A stretch of DNA of 64,000 nt from Orbilia blumenaviensis (taxonomy: Eukaryota > Ascomycota > Orbiliomycetes > Orbiliales > Orbiliaceae): NCBI GenBank assembly GCA_036872755.1, contig JAVHNS010000011.1, positions 372,001-436,000 on the forward strand, given 5' to 3'. This document shows positions 59,668-64,000 of the stretch, in pieces (the stretch's first letter is position 1; the number at the start of each line of letters is the position of its first letter). The notes beneath the pieces were generated by a model. It ran no database searches and was not told the origin of the DNA. It saw only the letters and a list, made by a program, of their open reading frames with translations. The translations under genes were made by a program, and so were the position numbers.

Positions 59668-62456
59668 CGTAGCTATCAACCTCGATGGGAGGGTACGAGG
59701 GAGAACCAGATTGATAGCTATATGGATGAGATGAGCCGATCATGATCCATGGATCGAAGTAGCTTGAGGCTAAGCTCTAACTAAAGGACAGCAAGTGGCT
59801 TTTAGGAAGGCTGCCGAAAAGGGAAAGAAAGTTGTTGGATTTTGTCAAACAACACATTTACAAGCCACAGATTCCCTATCCTCGACACAATTGATTACAT
59901 AGAGCCTATCTTCGTTCTATTTTATCGACGAGTGGCTTCATAGGATTATCTATTATCTTCGTCTAAAGATATGATAGCTTAATCTCTAAAGTATCATAAT
60001 AACAATGCCCCAGTATCCCTCTAGGCCCGTACATAACATGCCCGAGCCCCATGCAACCCTTCCCAGTAACACAACGCACCAACCTCCCCGATGTCATCCT
60101 AAAACTCCCTGTAGAAGGATCACGATCACCGGCAGCGATAACCCGCCCAAACCTATAACCCCCCCACAGCCACCAAATCCTCCGATTCGCCCAACTTCCT
60201 AAAGCTCCCAAAGCTATTGAAACTTAGAGTCCCATGAATATAAAATATTTAAAAGAGAATACATAGACCTTAGGACAGCTTTGAATCGTCGATCGCGGGA
60301 GCTCGAGGGGGTTGGCCTTGCGAGACGGCAAAAAGCAGCCTCATGATCATATGGTAACATAAACTATATATTTCAAGGGTTCTGACATGCATATCATCCT
60401 ACAGTTACACCACGTCCAGCGATCCTTGCCCGCTTCCAAAGTATAGACTCTAAACCAACACACCGATATCGGTTCGGTATCTATACCATGGATATAATGC
60501 GTTTGTATCATACCGGCGACGTCACGAGAAGGATAGTCTGTCCTATCACTACGCAGATAGGGAAAATAGTAAACCGATGCGGAGACAGGGCGGATGGGCA
60601 AGATGATGATTAATACTAAAAATACCCGGAGTTATCCCTAGTAGGCTACTAGAACACCTCCCGCTATGTTTAATTACGCAGGGAGAGCATGTGCATCTAG
60701 ATATCTTGATAGAGGCTCACGGTATCTAATAGCTCTTTAACGATACTTCACTCTCCAAGGCGGCTCAAAACCCTCAGGCTCGATTATAGGTCAGGCTCAA
60801 GATAGGGCAGATCATATTCCTTCACCGTAACCCTGGATGATTGGCTTGTTCCGTATGCAGACCTTCCGGACTCAGATACTACTAATTCATCCATACCAAC
60901 TATAGCCGTAGATCTTGCATATCAACGTCAAGGCACAGGCCTTCCTCTACACACCCGCAAAGTTCAAAGCCTATACATGACTACTGGTATATATGGATAG
61001 CAGCTGCAGCACGTATACGGCGCAGGTCACCAACAGCCTATAGGGTACCGATCCGCCAGCTAGCTAGCTAGCCAGCCCTCATAGACCTACACTAGTCAAA
61101 ATATAGTATAATCCGCGGAATCCCAAAGACACTGCTGCTACTATCCACTGCAACCTCGCGTTTTGCTATGCTATCATCATCCTACCTGCCCTGCTAGCTA
61201 GGAAGGAAGCTAGCCAATGCTCTTAAGCCTCCTGGCCCATGGGCTTACCTGCAAGAACCCGCTGTTGAAACTAAAAGCCCTAACTAGGAAGGAAGGAAGG
61301 AGCGAGAAAGAAAACAAGAAAAAGGAACCATAACCATCCAACTATATTGGAAGGAGAGGCCCTACCAACGACCGCAGTACTCAAGAATGTCCCCTATACA
61401 TGTAACTACATCATACACCCATGTAGATTTGCATTTTCACGCACTAAAAGTCCTACCACGGATAGGCCAATAGTCATAGTAGAATGGGTCATATATTGTA
61501 CTCCGTCAGTGCACAGAGAAGAAACCTGGTCACGTCGTGTAACATTCTCGAACCTTCGATGCGTTAGCTCTGTGGAACAATTCAATAATTCAACCATGAC
61601 ATCCTACTAGCCTGGCGGAGCTCAGGTCCTAGCTGTATTCAAGTCACGCGGCTGGATATCGTCGTCCCGGCATCCGTCGGTTTTGAACGGCCATTAACGG
61701 TGACGCTCGTCTTTTTCAGAATAAAGTACCTACTCCTAGATGGGGCCCAAGGCTCGGAATTGGGTTAACGGGTGGAAACGCGATATATATGACCATAAAA
61801 TTCATCCACGTTTCAGCGATTGCGAAGTATCGCTCAAGCCGCTGGCCTGGTGGAACTAAGGCTGGTAAAACATATACTAGTAGAATACATGGGCAAAGCA
61901 AGGCACAAGGCACCTCGGAGACAACATTGGATTTCATAAGCGCGGGAAAAGTACCCCTAGGACAGGGCCGTACCACGTGTATGCATAGGCCTACAGCTTA
62001 GAACTTTAGAATTTTGAAGATAAATAATATATTATTCGGGTTATGATACAGAAAATATCAACGCAAGAAGCAAGTGGAAACGCAAATAAAACGCGGAAAA
62101 GTAGGTACAAAGCAAAATAAACTTATCATTAGAATTGGAGGTGTATTAAATAATTGCTTGTGCGATGTATGGCGCGACTCCTCATCTCATCCAGAGTTGG
62201 GGAAGTGGAGGCGGAGTTTATGTAGTTAGGGCGGGCACTCTGGGCATAATACATGTAGGAAAAAAAAATGAAACAGAAGGTCGACGCCATTGTAATAAGA
62301 AAAACAAGCAACTCAACTCGTTCCCAGAAGGGAACAATAGGAATCCATCACTCTGTACTTCTCTAGGAGTGCCCCTGACCTTTGGGTATATGACGGGTAC
62401 CCTGGCCAGGGCAGTCTAGCTACCGGCTATCCGGGGCTGTGGGATGCGATGGTCGA
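59668..62456. other. Gene-poor block, 2.8 kb
   Basis: No supported gene. It contains GCTA-rich runs near 61056-61075 and 61192-61216, and GGAA repeats near 61286-61300. Texture resembles the other gene-poor blocks. The promoter of the SAYSvFN gene is at its left end. Confidence 0.5.
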
Positions 62457-63953
62457 TCAGACGCAACGTCGCAGCTTTGTATCAGAGTCTTCTCGTTCCT
62501 TTTCTCGCCTTTGGTTGGCGAACATTGCAATATGTGGGGTGGTCTCGATGCCAATGGGGATGGCGTGGTCGAAAACATAGTGCATTATATTTCCGGCAGT
62601 TCCAGCATTATTGGCACGAGGGAGGGTGGCGTAAGGGTGGAGAGGGTCATATGTAGGCTGGGCATTGTTTTCACCCGCGACGGGGTACTGTCCCATGCTA
62701 TGTAGTTTAGCTTGGGTCTGTGGTGAAACTGGTTTGGGTTGCCAGAGTCGAGGATTTTCAGTTGTGCTGGCGACGGAAACATAGTCACCTTTGAGATAAA
62801 AGGCGCTATATGGACGTTTTACCTCTGAGAGGCGCTGTTGGAACGATGTTGTTATGGACTGTTGTGAGGATGTCCCATCAACGTGTTTCGTTGCTGCCCT
62901 GATGCATTCCTTAAATTTGTCGTGGGCCGCGAGATACTGTCTCATGGCCTCTTTATCTTGAGGTGAGAGGGGCTTGCTGGGCGAAGAAGAGTTGTCGGTT
63001 TCGGTCGTCTGGCTAGACAGCGGAAGGCAATTCAACTTTTTAGGGGTTACTTCTGACTCTACAACAGTCGATAAATTGACTCGGTTCTCCCTATCGAAAG
63101 CCGATGGAACGCCAAAGTCTGGTTCACCGGCCGGTGTTTGAGGCTGTAAAGGGATTCCGACGAGTGTAGATTGCTCCAACCCGTCTGAGTCCTCACAGTC
63201 GCTGAGTGGAATCGGTCTTTCCCCATATAGCGTCTTATGTATGGCAATCATGGCTCTCGTCACTCGCTCTATCCCTTCTTCGACGAATTTGGTAATGAGA
63301 AGGCGTCGTTTTTCAGGGAGTTCGAACCTCTCCTCTTTCTTCACAACTTCAGCAGATGGTGGCCTAGAGCTACCCTCAGCGCTCTGACAAGCGGCTGATG
63401 GAGGTTGTTTCTGACCTTTGGATTCATTTGTAATTGGTGGCGCTATTGTCGAAATACTTAAGATACTACTGGAGGATTGTCTCTGAGAGAGCCTCGCGAC
63501 CTCCCTTCTTGCTCTTTCTTTAATTAATATAGCGTCCCATTTCGCGAAGTAGACTTTCAAATCTCCATCAAGCATAGGTCCATCCAAAACCTTAGCCATG
63601 TCACCTAGTTTCTTCACTGGGTGATACTTGAGCATATAGTCAATGAAGGACTCGGTGTCTTCAACACGGAGATAAGATTTGAAGTCGCGGCTTCGACGAC
63701 GAGATTTGTAGTGGTTGATCCAGTATGTCAATTTGCTCCAGTCGATTTCCGGGCAAAATCCAATCAATGTTCGTATGAGAGGCTGGTATAATAGATGAGC
63801 GGTGCGGTAGCATTCCGGATAATGCTCCCACAGATAGTCCATATCTAACAAAGGGTCTCTGCCAGGTTTCGAAATTGGGAGCGGGGGAAGAGTGGGCGGA
63901 GTATAGCGAATTCTGGGAGTGCGAGTTCCTAGGGCCGCCAGCTGAGATGTCAT
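62457..63953 (-). CDS. Unrecognised protein, possibly continuing beyond the right edge
   Basis: A 498-codon frame from ATG 63953 to TGA 62457. The same frame stays open upstream to the window edge (about 15 further codons, no stop), so the true start or an upstream exon may be outside. I do not recognise the family. Residues 30-165 look globular, with many aromatic and charged residues (MDYLWEHYPECYRTAHLLY, FCPEIDWSKLTYWINHYKS, SFIDYMLKYHPVKKLGDMA, AKWDAILIKERARREVARL). A second ordered patch is at about 215-255 (RRLLITKFVEEGIERVTRAMIAIH). The rest is Ser/Pro-rich, probably disordered. No signal peptide or membrane segment is visible. A nuclear or cytosolic regulatory protein is possible, but I assign no function. 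Real coding status is supported by length and composition. Confidence 0.7.
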   Translation of the reverse strand: MTSQLAALGTRTPRIRYTPPTLPPLPISKPGRDPLLDMDYLWEHYPECYRTAHLLYQPLIRTLIGFCPEIDWSKLTYWINHYKSRRRSRDFKSYLRVEDTESFIDYMLKYHPVKKLGDMAKVLDGPMLDGDLKVYFAKWDAILIKERARREVARLSQRQSSSSILSISTIAPPITNESKGQKQPPSAACQSAEGSSRPPSAEVVKKEERFELPEKRRLLITKFVEEGIERVTRAMIAIHKTLYGERPIPLSDCEDSDGLEQSTLVGIPLQPQTPAGEPDFGVPSAFDRENRVNLSTVVESEVTPKKLNCLPLSSQTTETDNSSSPSKPLSPQDKEAMRQYLAAHDKFKECIRAATKHVDGTSSQQSITTSFQQRLSEVKRPYSAFYLKGDYVSVASTTENPRLWQPKPVSPQTQAKLHSMGQYPVAGENNAQPTYDPLHPYATLPRANNAGTAGNIMHYVFDHAIPIGIETTPHIAMFANQRREKEREDSDTKLRRCV

Positions 63954-64000
63954 CGCTGGATTGGCTTTGCAACTCGTACGGTTCGGCTTGAGAAACTGTG

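Noticed and set aside
63661..63972. 103-codon frame overlapping the unrecognised protein's 5' end
   Set aside because: It is a shifted frame fully inside the region covered by the much longer 498-codon frame.
1..64000. CRISPR array or other prokaryotic-style features
   Set aside because: No spaced direct repeats, and the spliced genes show this is eukaryotic nuclear DNA.

Overview
The window is nuclear DNA from a filamentous ascomycete (Pezizomycotina; a Pezizomycetes-type genome is my best guess but is not proven). The evidence is short GT-AG introns (about 40-340 nt), several with TACTAAC-like branch sites, together with fungal versions of TIM50, COX4, PRP8, RPL34, NEJ1/XLF, cactin and NDUFAF3. 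All exon models were built by hand from reading frame, splice signals and family similarity. For every complete model the exon lengths sum to a multiple of three.

Layout. (1) 1-8.6 kb is an accessory block, all on the minus strand: a partial F-box gene cut by the left edge, a secreted GH76 mannanase-type gene, and two tandem paralogous F-box/leucine-rich genes with identical intron number and phase. (2) 8.6-12.5 kb is gene-poor. (3) 12.5-36.9 kb is a dense housekeeping island: NDUFAF3-like mitochondrial assembly factor (-), a very large fungal sestrin (+), TIM50 (-), COX4 (-), PRP8 (-), RPL34 (+) and NEJ1/XLF (+). PRP8 and RPL34 are divergent across about 540 bp. (4) 36.9-51.1 kb is a 14-kb gene-poor block, visibly rich in TA, ATGCAT and GCTAGC words, with small tandem repeats and no legible transposon proteins. 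(5) 51.1-59.7 kb holds a forkhead transcription factor with a long pyrimidine-rich upstream region, cactin, and a small SAYSvFN-domain membrane protein, all on the minus strand. (6) 59.7-62.4 kb is gene-poor, followed by an unrecognised conserved-looking protein that may run off the right edge.

Functional themes. There are three mitochondrial genes (complex I assembly, presequence import, cytochrome oxidase), two spliceosome genes (PRP8, cactin), one ribosomal protein, one end-joining repair factor, one nutrient/redox stress factor (sestrin) and one transcription factor. They are not an operon-like system; the shared neighbourhood is probably ordinary synteny. The least ordinary items are the sestrin (about twice animal length, with Cys and Tyr of the redox centre but no matching His), the F-box tandem pair in which only one copy has a long Asp/Glu run, several micro-exons that automatic annotation would miss, and long poly(A) tracts that all lie in the same orientation. 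I found no evidence for a wholly new multi-gene system.
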